Origin: Pempheris klunzingeri
Taxonomy: Eukaryota > Chordata > Actinopteri > Acropomatiformes > Pempheridae
Length of the DNA: 64,000 nt
Direction of reading: 5' to 3'
NCBI RefSeq assembly: GCF_042242105.1
Contig: NC_092020.1
Coordinates: 15,623,788-15,687,787 of the forward strand
Shown here: positions 25,972 to 39,300 of the stretch, one piece after another
Layout of the letters: every line of letters starts with the position of its first letter
Position numbering within the stretch: the first letter of the stretch is position 1
The notes under the pieces: generated by a model
What the model saw: the letters and a program-made list of their open reading frames with translations, nothing else
The model's database searches: none
Told to the model about the DNA's origin: nothing
Program-made: the position numbers and the translations under genes

Positions 25972-27332
25972 ATCACTTGGTCTCATCTTTTAGAGTACAT
26001 CTGACAACTTTGATTGACAGCTCAAGTCTGTTCCTTCACATCTGTTTCCACCAATTCAAGCCATCGCCAACAAAACTGTAGCAACATGTACATTTATGAT
26101 CATAAAAACAATCAAGAGACAAATAGAACAACAAAACTCCTAAAAGGTCAGAGGATTTGACTCATCAGGGCCCAATCCAGAGTCTCCAGTGAAACATTTG
26201 AATATTTTTGAATGCTCAGAGTGCATTTAGGATTTATTTTAGTATTAGTATTTTAGTAGTAAGTAAGAGGAAATGTATATTTCAAGGATTAGATTTGACC
26301 TGCTCAGTAAGACCCAAATGACACACTGGACATCCTGGATGGTCCTGACATCTAGTAACACATGATAATCTAAACAACTTTTTAGCTCTCACGCTTCCTC
26401 AAGTGCATTAAAAATAATCTAGTAAACGTTGGAAAAAAAGAACTCAATAAAACAAGGAAAGCAACAGGATGATTCACAAACATCGGTGGTTCAGTCCCCT
26501 GAAGCGATTCCTAATCGCCAAGTTTGTTCAAAAGAACAGCTGAAAATCCCCTCAATGTGCAGCAGTTTAACGACCTGATTATGATTAATTTCTGTGTGCA
26601 CAAACCCACACCTGATGAATTCAGGGAGGCTGAAGAATGACTACAAGAATGAACAGGCCAAGAAGTCGAAAAGCACACAGCTGATTGTTGGCAAGCCCTC
26701 CCCAAATATATGAAATGGGGCAAGTGAGGAAGGTGGAGCTCTTAGCTGACTGAAGAAGTGCTTGGTTTGAAAGAGGGATGGAATGAATGAAGATTATCAA
26801 GTCAGAAAGAGACCGAGGGAATCACCAGCAGGTGGAGCATGTGTGCTTTGAATGTGAGACTTCATTTTAAATAGCCAACAATCTCCAACAGTGATCTTTT
26901 CTTCTGAGGCAAACTGGATGGACAACCAAATGGACGATAAAAAAACCCCAACAAAAACAAATGAAGAAAAAAAAAAAAAAGTGCCTGAAATGTTTTCTTT
27001 CTTAACCCCAAATATCTATCTGGCACCAACACTTTTTTTGTTAGGTATATCAGTGTGTCTGAACACAAGAGGGAAATGGCAGAGACGTTATGGAGGTCAG
27101 TTCGACTAACAGGTCTACATGTAATTATGTGTGTGTGTGTGTATGTATGTGTGTGTGTGTAGGGATAAACTGTGTCAATGTGTCAGTGTGTGTGTTCACG
27201 TCCGTTATTTTCTATGGTGGCCATCCTGTTGTCTTGCTTCAGTTAGTCGTAGTGAGCATCAGTGCCTTGTGTCCGTTTTCTCTCTCTCCGTTCAGTCAAG
27301 CTCATTTGTTTCGTCCTCCACCGTCGCCATGG

Positions 27333-30300
27333 TTATTGAAGCGCCACAGTCCAGTCCTCCCCTGCGTTCATGCTGGGCTTGCGGAGCGTCAACACCGACA
27401 TGGAGGCGTCAAACTCAAACTCTAGCTGGCTTTCCTGACCATCTGCAAAACAGGAAGACAGACAATATTAGAGAAACAGGGCTAGCAAAATCTCATTTAG
27501 CCAAACGGATCATCTTTAAAAAAAACAACAAAAAACATGGGATAATAAGATCTTTGTGCTCCTGAGGATGCAATCCAATTGGCTGACAGTAAGAAAACAG
27601 CCATCTCCAGGAAAACCTTTGCACTCGGTTTCTCCCAGCAAACATTTAACTGGTTTTGAAGCACGACCGCAGACAACCTCACAACCATTTCATAAACAGC
27701 TGTTCACACTTCACCCCAAACGTCTGTCTGAAGTGCACAAAAAAAACGAGGAATAAAACCTGCTGAAGTAGCTACAAGTATTTCAACAGATTCGTTTAAG
27801 CATCATGCAGGTTATAACTTGAAATGAACCTGCCAATGAGAATTATACCGGAGAGAAATGCTGTATGTGGTACTCACCAGCAGTCTTAAGGGTAACCTTG
27901 CTGGGCTTACTGGCTCCCAGTATGACGATGCGTTCAATCCAGGAGCGGGTGGAGAACTGGGCCTCTGGAGCCAGGTTACTGTCGACCAAACAGAGACGTG
28001 GGTTAAACATTTAAGAAGTTGTGGAATACAAAAATTATAAACCACCCTTAGTGTTGGCGTTTTCCTTTGCTTTTATCAGATGAAGTTTCTACTGTATTGC
28101 CTGTCAAGACGCACTTGTAATGATTGTTTGAAACATCTAAGTCTATTTTTAAAGTGAAGAGAGGCAGAGTTTTCTACTGATGTGAATCTGAGAAAGTATT
28201 CACTCACACAGAAGAGAGGATGTTGTTGGCGTAGGAGAGCCTCCTGTGGATGAACTCCTTGTCATAGTTGAAAGTGTGGCCATCGTCTATGTAGAGCTCA
28301 CCCTCTGCAGTTCGCTGTCAGACAAAAGGTCAAAACTTCAAAGAATGACAATGTCACTTGACACACACAAAAAAAAGTCAGGTTTGTCTTGTGGATGTCA
28401 TAAGGCTCCATACAGACAAGATACCTGGGGGTTAAGAGCCACATATAAAGTGTAGGGATCGTGCTCCATGCAGGTGGAGGACCTGCGAACTCGAAGCTTC
28501 CGGGGAATAATGGACCCGCCGCGCTGGAACACGGGGATCTGAAAAGAAGACAGAAAAAGCTCCTTAATAAAAAACCAGAGGAAGTATTAACCAATAAATG
28601 AATGTGGAGGATCTCGACATGTAGCAGAAACCATTTATTAAACATGTGTTGCGTTGTGGGAGTACTGTGTACATCTGTGGGTGTCTTACAGAGCTAATGG
28701 TGACGGGGATGTAAAGGTTCTGGGCTCCATTGTGCTTCTGGAAGGTGTGGACGTCAAACCAAACCTGAGGAACACACACAGGTTAAGAACAAGTTTCTTT
28801 GTGCCCTTTTCTAAACAGAACACCACATATATTTGTTTAACACCAGAAAGATGCAGTAACTGTAAGATTGTGTTCAAGCGTCTGTGCTTCTTCCTCTTAC
28901 CTCGTCTTTTCCAGGCAGGTAGGCGGTGACTCCCCTGGCTCCCTCCTCAGTAACGGGGTGCACCAACAAGTCTCTGCCTGCAGCAGAGTTTAGTAGTGTC
29001 AGCAGATCGGATACACGTCTGCCTTACTGTGACAACTCAAGCTTTTATTCTGGTTTGTCCTCTTGTATGAGGACTACAGGTACGCAACACATGACAGTTA
29101 TTTGTGGGAACAGATTTGAACAACTGAACTGTGGAGATTCTGCATTTAGTGAATCTGATCAAACTTTGTTTTCCTGATTTCATGTTTACATTTCATCTTT
29201 TGTATGGTTTTGGGTGTAGTTTTACATACAAGTAATTACTGGCTTCCACCATGCTCTCCTATGCATTCCTATATTTCTTTCATGTGTTTTGCATCTGTGT
29301 GATGACACGAACTAGGCAGAAGAAAACATTTAAGTCCTGATGTTTCTCATCTCACCGATCAAAAACTCGTCATCCAGAGCGAAAGTAGCAGGATCCTGAG
29401 GATACTCCACCCACAGAGGTCTGTGACAGAGAAACACATGTGAGCAGAGCTCAGTAACACGTTTTCACAATCTGCATCAAAGCACATAAAAAAGGTAAAT
29501 CTGCAGTGAATTCAAACCAACAACACAATGTATTTTAAAATTCAGATTAGGGGACACACGTTTTGAATTTCCTTTTCTCTGTATTAGGTAAATAATGCAC
29601 AGTTCTGTTCTGTAGTGCACTGCTGTAATGTGTGATTACATGACACTGATATTCACTGTCTGTGGAGCATCTATCAAAAATGTATTAGGTTGATTATTTT
29701 CCAAATTATGTTTGGCCGTTTAATCTTTAGTCTTTGTTTTTAAATAATAAATTAGAGCAAAAATATATGCCTATTAAATTCATCCCATGTTGGTGGGGAT
29801 TTTGTAACTACAGACAGGTAAGACAACATGAAAGAGACAAAGACACAGTCAGCATTTCCCACCCTGCCCTCACCTCATGACGGGCTGCCCGGTGCGATGT
29901 GCGGTGTAGAACTGCTGGTACCAGTAGGGCAGGAGAGTGTAGCGCTGGCGCACTGCGTCACGGATCAGAGCGGTGTTTTCTGGGCCAAACAGCCAGGGCT
30001 CACGGCGGGGCGTGTCCAGGTGGGCGTGGGCCCTGAAGAACGGCTGGTACGCCCCCGTCTGGTACCAACGCACCAACAGCTCAGTGTTCGGAGACTTGAA
30101 GAAACCACCGACGTCAGCTACGAGACAGATGGGAGTCCATGTTAGCGTCAGGTCAGAGCTCAATGTAAATAAAATGTCTCGGGGACACAAAAGAGCCATA
30201 AACTGTCTCCAGATCTTTAATTTTCACGGCTTCTATACCATTTCTATACTAAATCAACTTTATTTAATGGAGATGCAATAACATAAAACACTCGATCTGA

Positions 30301-33300
30301 TCCCCACTTTGAGTTTCATACCCATATCACATCATTACCCAGGTAACCTGTGCTGTCACCATGGTAACACCTCATGCAGTCATATCGGTGCACGTTTCCA
30401 TGACAACGTTAAACACTCTGGGGAGATCTGTATCCAAGTCCAATTATTTTCAGAGCACTGATTTTAAAGGATGCATTACTTTCCCCTCAAAAAACAGTTT
30501 TAGTATCACAGTCCTGCTTCACTGTTTTTAAGTATGTGGCATTTTAAAGGAGCAAATTAGCATTAAGTTGAAAAACCATTCATTATAGTTAAATGTAAAC
30601 TCTTAAAAAAAAAAAAAAAAAACAATCTGCTACCTCCATTTCACAGTGTCTTGTTTTCACCAGTTTATTGCATCAAAATGTCTGACAAGCCGGAACAGAA
30701 TATATATTCTAAACTAGTATCCACTGGTGTGTAAAATAATGTTCAATATTAACAAAATACAATCAAGAGGAATTACAGTTTCCTGGAGGTTTTGGTACGA
30801 GCTGCTTTACTACGCTCACAACAACATTAAAGTCCACATTGTATAAATCGCAATGTAAAATTGTTGTAAACTTTAAAAACAAAAACACTGACGACAATAC
30901 AGCAATTCTAATAGTTTTCATAATGTTTTGTTGCTCAGTTGATGTTGACCAAAAGTACAAACTAGCAGTGTAACAGCAGAATGTGAGGGCGAAAAACATA
31001 ATCCATACAAGAATGCGAACACAGACACTTTGAGCTACACAAAATCTATTTCACATGTTGTGGTGTTTTGGAGTGTGTCACCTGAAAATAGTCACAAAAT
31101 GGCAAAGCTGCAGTCCACAGCATAAAACAACAGGAGTAAGCTGAGCCCTTCGGTCTCATTCACTACCACTGAAATGAACAACAAATTTAAAGCTTTAACG
31201 CTCCATCGACATATTTACCTCACACTTTGTTACCTCTTCATTTAGACACATACCCTCTCTTTTTCTTCCTTCAGTGCTGCAAGCCCAGCAGGGCACGTTC
31301 CTCCACAGATGAAATGTTTGTTTTACTACTGTAGTCATGGAAACGCTCCGATTAGCTCAATATTAGCTTATGTGCTTAAGACCGCACGTCGAGTATGTTC
31401 ACGGGGAGCGCATGTTTGTGCCAGCTGGGCCAGGAGTTGTCATTTGTGTTCTTGTACTTGTGTGGACCACGTTTCTGCCCTAAAGCCTGATAATACTCAC
31501 CACCACAGAAGGAGATTCCGACCAGGCCAAGGCTCAGACACATGGGGATAGAGATCTTCAGATGGTCCCACTCAGCAGCATTATCTCCGGTCCACACAGC
31601 ACCTACAGACACACAAGCACAAAGGGTTTCTAGCACTTAAACCAAACACTGTTTGAGGAGGGCTAAACGCTTCATCAATACAACACACACTATGGTTACA
31701 GTGTAATGGCCTTTGTTTTAATTTCCTTTAGGACCTAAAGGGCTTACCGTAGCGCTGTGACCCAGCAAAGAACGCTCTGGTGAGGACAAATGGTCGCTCG
31801 ACTCCCCCCGACCTCTGGATCTGACCCTCCGCTGTGGCCATTTGCTGCAGGTCGTACACAGGATAATCAGTGGAACAGACGAGGTATTTTTACCCACATC
31901 ATCTGCATTTTAGAGCATATTTTTGTTCTCTTTCAAAGCAATTTATCAGCTTCACAGTCTAATCAAATATCAAGTATAATTATAGATCTTCACCTGTCCG
32001 AAGCTGCAAACGTTTAGCGGCTGTGGGTCATTTTATTTTGCCAACACAATGACTTGTGTTTAGCGCTGTGCCCTACTGTTGTCTGCAAGGTCTCGTCATT
32101 TTCACCCATAAATCAGCTACGGTGGCCCACGCTCATAACTTAGAGAAATACTTAGCAGAGAGTTCAGTTCTTCAATGAATTGTGTGCACTCACCACATAG
32201 AAACCATACAGATTGTGCACGTCACGGTGCTCCCAATCTCCGTGCTTTGCATCCTTGTGCATTGTGACCTCCGGCCCATTAAAGACCGATGGCTCATTCA
32301 TGTCATTCCATGTATACAGGTTCTCCATGGAACCCTGGAGAAGGGACAGAGATTGTGTAAGTCTCAAGGCCAGAACGACCATATAACGGAAATATTTTAA
32401 CTAAATAAAAACAGCTGATAAATCTGGACGCAGAAATTACAAATAAAGTCGCTGCTGGAAGAAAACTGGGGTTGAAGTTGGCAGCTCCCAAGTGAGAAGA
32501 CGCTAATGGCTCTGGGTGACATTTCCCCAGTTAAGGGATCCAGTGTCATGCCCATCAGTGTGAGTGTTCTTCAATCATTATCCTTTTAAGCAACAGCCAA
32601 AAAGCTAAATCCTCAGCATCTTTCTTGCACTTGTAGTTGCAGATTAGTCCTCGAAACTCACCTCATACTGATCGTAGGCGAACATGCTGGCCCACCAGGC
32701 CCTCATGTCAGCACGGGTGAAGTCTGGATATCCGGCACTACCTACAGGACATCAGGCCGGAAGGAGTGTGAGAGAAACATTGTAATCATTGTAGTCTCTG
32801 CACGCTGGCTGAAGGTCCAGTTCATACAGTATAGTCACAAATGCATTTTCTATACATTTTAGTGTGATTTATGTTGAGTTGTCAGTCTCTTACCAGGCCA
32901 GCACCAGCCCTCGTAGTCTCCACCATCTTTATTCTTGATGTAGAAACCCCGAGAGCGGATTTCATTATGGATTTTGTAGTTGCTGTCTACTTTGATATGA
33001 GGGTCTACAATGGCCACCATCTAATAAAAAAAAGCATAAAAAGTGTGAAAAATAGTTCCATGCAGTTATTTTACTTCAATGAGATTTGCGGTAAAGTGAG
33101 ACGGGAGGCAGGAGAACGGGCAATGGAGAACTTCAGGCAAAATAATATTGATTTTGGTTTATTTCTCATCTGTACCTTGCGTTTCTTGTCCACGAGACCC
33201 TGCAGCATTTCCTTTGGTGTTGCAAACTTGTGTGGATCCCAGGTAAAGTAGCGCTTGCCATCGGTGTGCTCGATGTCAAGCCAGATAAAGTCATAAGGGA

Positions 33301-36300
33301 TGTCGTGCTCATCAAAGCCCGCATCCACCGTCTGCACGTCTTCCTGGTCATTGTAGTTCCAGCGGCACTGGTGGTAGGCCAGAGAAGCCAGCGGAGGGAA
33401 GGCCTGTGTGCCTGTGAGACGACGTGAGGAGGTCAATCAAATGCAGATCTTTTGCTGGGCTACACAGAGCCATCCTTACTGGTGTCAGCCGGGAAAACAT
33501 GTCCAAATTCTAAATTATGTTCATAATTAAAAACTTGGTGTAGGTAAAAAAAAAAAGAAAAAAAAAGCAGGGTCTAAATTAATTAATGAATTGTGTCTTT
33601 TCATAAAGTCACAGTTCTTGAATCTCTGCATTAAACATAATTTGGTGTCTGATCTAATTGAAAAAAAATGTGGCAATATTACAGGTCCTCTGCAGATGAA
33701 CAAGTCATGAAGGATCTCTTATAATGAAGACAATTTCTTTAAGACAAACAAATTTATAAATATGTGATGCGAGAGATGGGTTAGCATTTAGCAGAAAAGA
33801 CTGTTGCCTTTTGGTCGACAAAAAGAGACCATATAGAACAATTGGCCTTTGTTTGTTAGCCTTTGTTTTAATTTAACAACATTTTCTTTTACGCGAGAGT
33901 CAAATGTAATCAAACCAAAGTAACTCTATGCTCTAAACTTACTTTTCCTGCAGTGCGTGACATTAACATTAGCATTCAGAACATGCATTGAGAGGAGATG
34001 ATGATGATGATACTTGTGGAGGCACCCTGAGTCCTGACACTAAATGTTCATGAGAGCAGTCACTTGTCCATCTTCCTACCTGTGAGGGAGGCATACTGAG
34101 AGAAGATGTCTTTGGCCGTTGGTCCAAGCATAATGAAGACGTCGATGATGCCGCTTTCAGAGATCCAACGCACATCTGTCTGCGGTGTCTCGCTGGATCC
34201 CTGCACATAATCCAGCATTTTCCCAAACACAGTCTGAAGAGAGACAAAAGTGGTTGAGTGAAGCGCTGGGCTTTTGTTCTCCACTGGCAACGTAAGAACA
34301 AGGGACATACCTTTCCAGCTGTGTTGGAGCTGATATCCACCCAGGTCTCAGCAGCATTGAGCCAGAAGATGCCTGTGGTCCGCTGGGCATTGTGGGCCAA
34401 CATGACTGGGACAGCGCCGTAAAGGGCCATAGGGTTAAACAGCTCGTACTGGAACACATCCAGGTTGTAAAGCCGGTACGGATCTCCATTACTGAAACAG
34501 AAAACACACACACATACACACTCAGGCATCACTACACCGGCAATAGTGCATGTGCCACCCAATGTAACAGAGAATTCAAACTCCATCTTCATTTTGTATG
34601 TGGAATGTGACACTTACTCTGTTGTTTTCAGTCTGAGGGTATCTGCGTGTTCTGGGATGCCGTAAACATGCTCAACCCCCGGCAACGAAAAGTCTAAACT
34701 AATGGCAGATGGACCTGCAAGTGAAGAACGACCAGTTTTCAATTAGGAGGCAAAACACAGAGAAAGTCAGTTAACACCAAATACATCATCGATTTCAGTT
34801 TGTACATATTAATAACGAATCCTCTGTCCACACTAAGGTTAGACATGGAGTTCCACAAGGCTCAGTGCTTGGACCAATACTCTTTATCTTATATATGCTT
34901 CCTCTTGGTAATATTATCAGGAAGCACTCCATTCATTTCCACTGTTATGCAGATGATACACAATTATATTTATCAATAAAGCCAGATGAACCCAATCAGT
35001 TGGTTAAACTTCAAATCTGCCTTAAGGACATAAAGTCCTGGATGAGCAGCAACTTTCTGCTGCTAAATTCAGATAAAACTGAAGTTATTTTGCTTGGCCC
35101 CAGACACCTCAGAGACAGCTTTTCCACTACCTTAACTGCTCTGGACGGCATTAATCTGGCCTCCAGCTCCACTGTGAGGAATCTGGGAGTCTTATTTGAT
35201 CAGGATTTGTCCTTTAACTCCCACATTAAACAGATTTCTAGAACTGCCTTTTTCCATCTACGTAATATTGCCAAAATCAGGCCCATCATATCCACTGATG
35301 ATGCAGAAAAATTGGTCCATGCATTTGTCACTTCTAGGTTGGACTATTGGAACTCTTTATTATCAGGCTGCCCCAATAAGTCGTTAAAGACTCTCCAGTT
35401 GGTCCAGAACGCTGCTGCTCGTGTTCTGACGAGAACTAAAAGAAGAGACCACATTTCTCCTGTACTGGCTTCTCTTCATTGGCTTCCAGTAAAATCTAGA
35501 AAAGAGTTTAAAATCCTCCTCACCTACAAGGCTCTTAAGGGTCAGGCCCCATCATATCTTAAAGAGCTTATAGTACCGTACTACCCCACTAGAGCACTGC
35601 GCTCCCAGAATGCAGGTCTACTGGTGGTTCCCAAAGTCTCCAAAAGTAGTTCAGGAGGCAGAGCTTTCAGCTATCAGGCTCCTCTCCTGTGGAATCTCGT
35701 TCCAGTTTGGGTTCGGGGGGCAGACACCCTCTCTACATTTAAGAGTAGACTAAAAACCTTCCTTTTTGACAAAGCATATATTTAAGGGTTGGATCAGGCC
35801 TTAGACCAGCCCCTAGTTATGCTGCTATAGGCTCAGACTGCCGGGGGACTCCTATGGTGCACTGAGCTCCTCTATTCTCTATCCTCCTCTTCCTCTCCAT
35901 CGTTATGTCTCATGTCAGCCAAATGTCTGCCTCTAACTTGCTATCTTCCCCGGAGCGTTTCTGTGCTTTCTCATCTCTCAGGTTCCTGTGGATCCTGTGG
36001 ATCCTGGTCCTGGCCCTGCTGATGTGGTTCTCTGGTTCCTGTGGGTCCTGGTCCCTGTGGGTCCTGGTCCCGGTCCCGCTGATGTGGTTCTCTGGTTCCT
36101 GTGGATCCTGGTCCTGGTTCTGCTGATGTGGTTCCCTGGTTCCTATGGATCCTGGTCCTGGCCCCGCTGATGTGGTTCTCCACCAGCCAATGGATGTGCG
36201 TCTGTCCAAGGCTACAGCCTGTCCGTCCTTGGGAGCTGGATCTCTCCTTCACTGTGGTGCTCCCGGAGGTTTCTCTTTTCCCACTGGGTTTTTTGAGTTT

Positions 36301-39300
36301 TTCCTTCCCGAAGAAGGAGGATCATAAAGGGCAGGTGATGCCTCGGACTGATCCATCGGACCGATCCATTGGCCTCATCGACTGCTGGACTCTTTATTAG
36401 ATTGTTTGTTCGCTTACACTTGTTTATTTCAGTGCACTATGAGACACTCTGTTGTGATATTGGGCTATACAAATAAAATTTAATTGAATTGAATCATCAC
36501 CGTTTACATCCAATACTTCAGTTAACATACTACACACATGCAGATACACTGGTAATTGAGCTAAAATTAACTATAACTGAAAATATAAGCGGGACTTACC
36601 ATTAGATTTGCTGTCAGAGTGCGATTTAAAGGTTTCCTCCCACATCCCGTCTTCTACTTTCTCTTCCTCTTCATTTGCTGCCTGGCAGACAAACAGGGAG
36701 AACAGTAGCGTAATTTACAAGAGAAGATCTGTGAGCTGAGACAGCGTAAAAATGGTTTGTTTAACAAATAAAAAAACAGGGGTAGAGGACTAGAAAGTGT
36801 GTTTTAGTGTGCAGTACCTCGGCCTGGCTTGCCGGATCACCTTCCTCTTTCTTCTCGGCCTCTGGGTCTGCCTGACTGCTCCATGGCATGAAGTACGGAC
36901 GGAAGGGTGTAGGAAGGGATGTGAGAAAAAGAAAGATGTGTCACTTTGTGTGCTATCGTGTTATCTTATAAAGAATGACAAGAAATGAGGGTAAAATTAA
37001 TCTATGGTAAAAGGAAAGGGACATACGAACAGGGAGGTTGGTGAATGCCTCCTGACTCCATGAAGACAACTAACAAATACTCTACGTGGCGTTGAATGAC
37101 TTAATGACAAAAGGGACCGAGCAACTCCCTACGTTGTGGCTATTTCAAGCTAGGCATTATGGGACAGGACCTCTAGAGGCTGCAGCATGTAACACCCACA
37201 AGGCTCCTTACAGAGCTAACTGTTACCCAGTAGATCCCCTGGATTGAGGCCATGACATTGCACCAAAGACCCCCAAGGAAGCAATGGTGCAAAAAATGTG
37301 CTTTGAAAGCCTGTTATGTCATGTTCACATTTTCAGAGACTTCTATGCGCGGGATTCTTGGGATGAGTTGAGAGCATGTACAGCTAACTTAAAGACAAAT
37401 AGCAATTTCTAAATACCCAAAAGAGCACTCCATTGATCTAGCATTGCACTGCTGTAACACTGGTAGAGTCATAACTATTTTTTTTCAAAAGGATCAAAAT
37501 TGATACAGCAGAACGAGATCTTTTTTTTTTTTATTCCATATATTCTTCTTCCTTGTAAAACCTGGCGCCTACGTTACCCATAATGCAACTCAGCCACCAA
37601 CAGTTCAGCCGGAGGTCGAGGTGTGTTGTGCAAATAGCAATAATGTAGCTTTAAGCCGTTAGGCCCCATTACAGATGAATAGGGAGGGATACAGAGGCCT
37701 GGTAATCTTTTTACTTTCTAACTACACTCTCTGATTTCTTTCCCCCATCCTCACTCTTGTGGTCTTCAGCCCAGGCTGAAACTGACTCAAGTGACATCAT
37801 AGGAGGCAATTTTTAATCAGATTTTGCACAGCTCCCTCTGAAGCCACAAAAGGCTTTAACAACTTTTCCCTTTAATATATGCAGTAGAACTGTCCAACAA
37901 CTGCAAACAGATTCTGACAAGTAAAATCGGACTTCCTCCTGTCATCTGTCAATATAGCAGGTAGACTGACTTTTTCCAAACACCTGCAGACCACAATGTG
38001 AACACTAACAGATGATAGATCAGTACTGACACTCAGTACAGTGTATCTGTAAGACAAAAAAACCTGGCAACCAAATCTGCAGATATTTTGTCCAGCAAAT
38101 GCTTTCAGTTTGGTCTCAATATGATTATTTGTTACTGTGCAGAATGAGTCATTAAAACTACTCAAGAATTCAGCCTCCATCTTCAAATGCAACCACAGTT
38201 TATACATTAGTGCAGCCCTGTCACACCACAAACACAACAATGAGGAAGGCGCTTGAAAAAGCGGTTCTTCCACAGTAATGAGCGTGAAGCTTTAGCGCTC
38301 AAAAGAAGCACTGTCCCAGAAAACCTGCAGAAAATGTCCCCAATTTAGAGAATCCTTTCCCCTAAAAGTGAAATGCAGACTGAAGCGTAACCACAAAGAC
38401 AGCTGTTGCTGTTGGGTTTGGGGACTAGGCTGCATCATCTGAAACTAAGGCACTAACTATCGGGACACAGACTACGTGTGTGTGTAATTATAGAAAAGCT
38501 TTGTGTGTGTTCTAAACCAGTCTAGCGTTATTTGTCATCTACTGCAGTTAGCTCTCACTCTAAACTGAGCAAGCGTGGCAAATTACTTCATTTAACATAA
38601 CTGGTCAGGAAACAGTCTGTCAGTCATGCAGTTGCTCTGTTAGATCTGCTGCAGCAACACTCTACATAGGGTAATTTAGTTAATTGGACACTGATTTGAC
38701 AAAACAGTGACGCACAGTTAAAATCACTGGTAGGCACAGCAGACCCCACATCATTCAGGTCAATGTGTTTTTTTTCATAATCAGGATGATTTTGTCTTTG
38801 TTTCATGAAATTAGACCAAAAATCAGCATCCTTTTTGTGGCTTTTATTGTTTGAATGACGCTTTGAAAGCATGAGGATGATAATAGGGGGCTGTTCTGAG
38901 CCCTTAATTCTCGGTCGAATTAAACACCGACATGCACACACTCACCCACACCCCTCTCTCACTCTCAGTCACATTTATTTGAGGGTAAACACTCTGCTTG
39001 GTGTGATGGGAGTCTCTATATTTTTTTGTCACTATTGGCAGCATTAGCACAAGGAACAGAATACACACTTACAAATCTTAAGGGTCTTTACCTAGAGAAT
39101 ACCCTCTTGATATTATCCCACACGCTAGCCACTGTGCTAGTTACTTTATAGGAGAAACTAGGATGATAGGGAGAAGAGGACAGAACAACGAGTCAGAGAC
39201 AATACTCAAAAAACAAACCATTTCATGGGAACAAAAATAGAAATCATCCACTGAGTGAGGACGTGGATTAAAAGAGAGCGCTGGCATTTGCAAACGTGTG

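Larger units (their letters stand above)
25158..27332. other. PRPF39 promoter and GANAB 3' UTR
   Basis: No gene is recognised besides the likely GANAB 3' UTR (27332 down to about 25950) and the PRPF39 promoter side (25158-25900). A TG run with TATG interruptions lies at about 27129-27160. The remainder is AT-rich without clear structure. Confidence 0.5.

Noticed and set aside
35910-36252. Pro/Gly/Gln-rich open frames on both strands
   Set aside because: They are translations of the LINE 3' UTR minisatellite, open only because of its repeating units.
37100-37900. Suspected dispersed repeat in a GANAB intron (around TTACCCATAATGCAACTCAGCC)
   Set aside because: The phrase feels repetitive, but I cannot define ends or find a second copy in the window.
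37872-38273. 133-codon minus-strand frame in a GANAB intron
   Set aside because: No homology recognised, no splice phase fitting GANAB, and the neighbouring sequence looks like unique or repeat intron.
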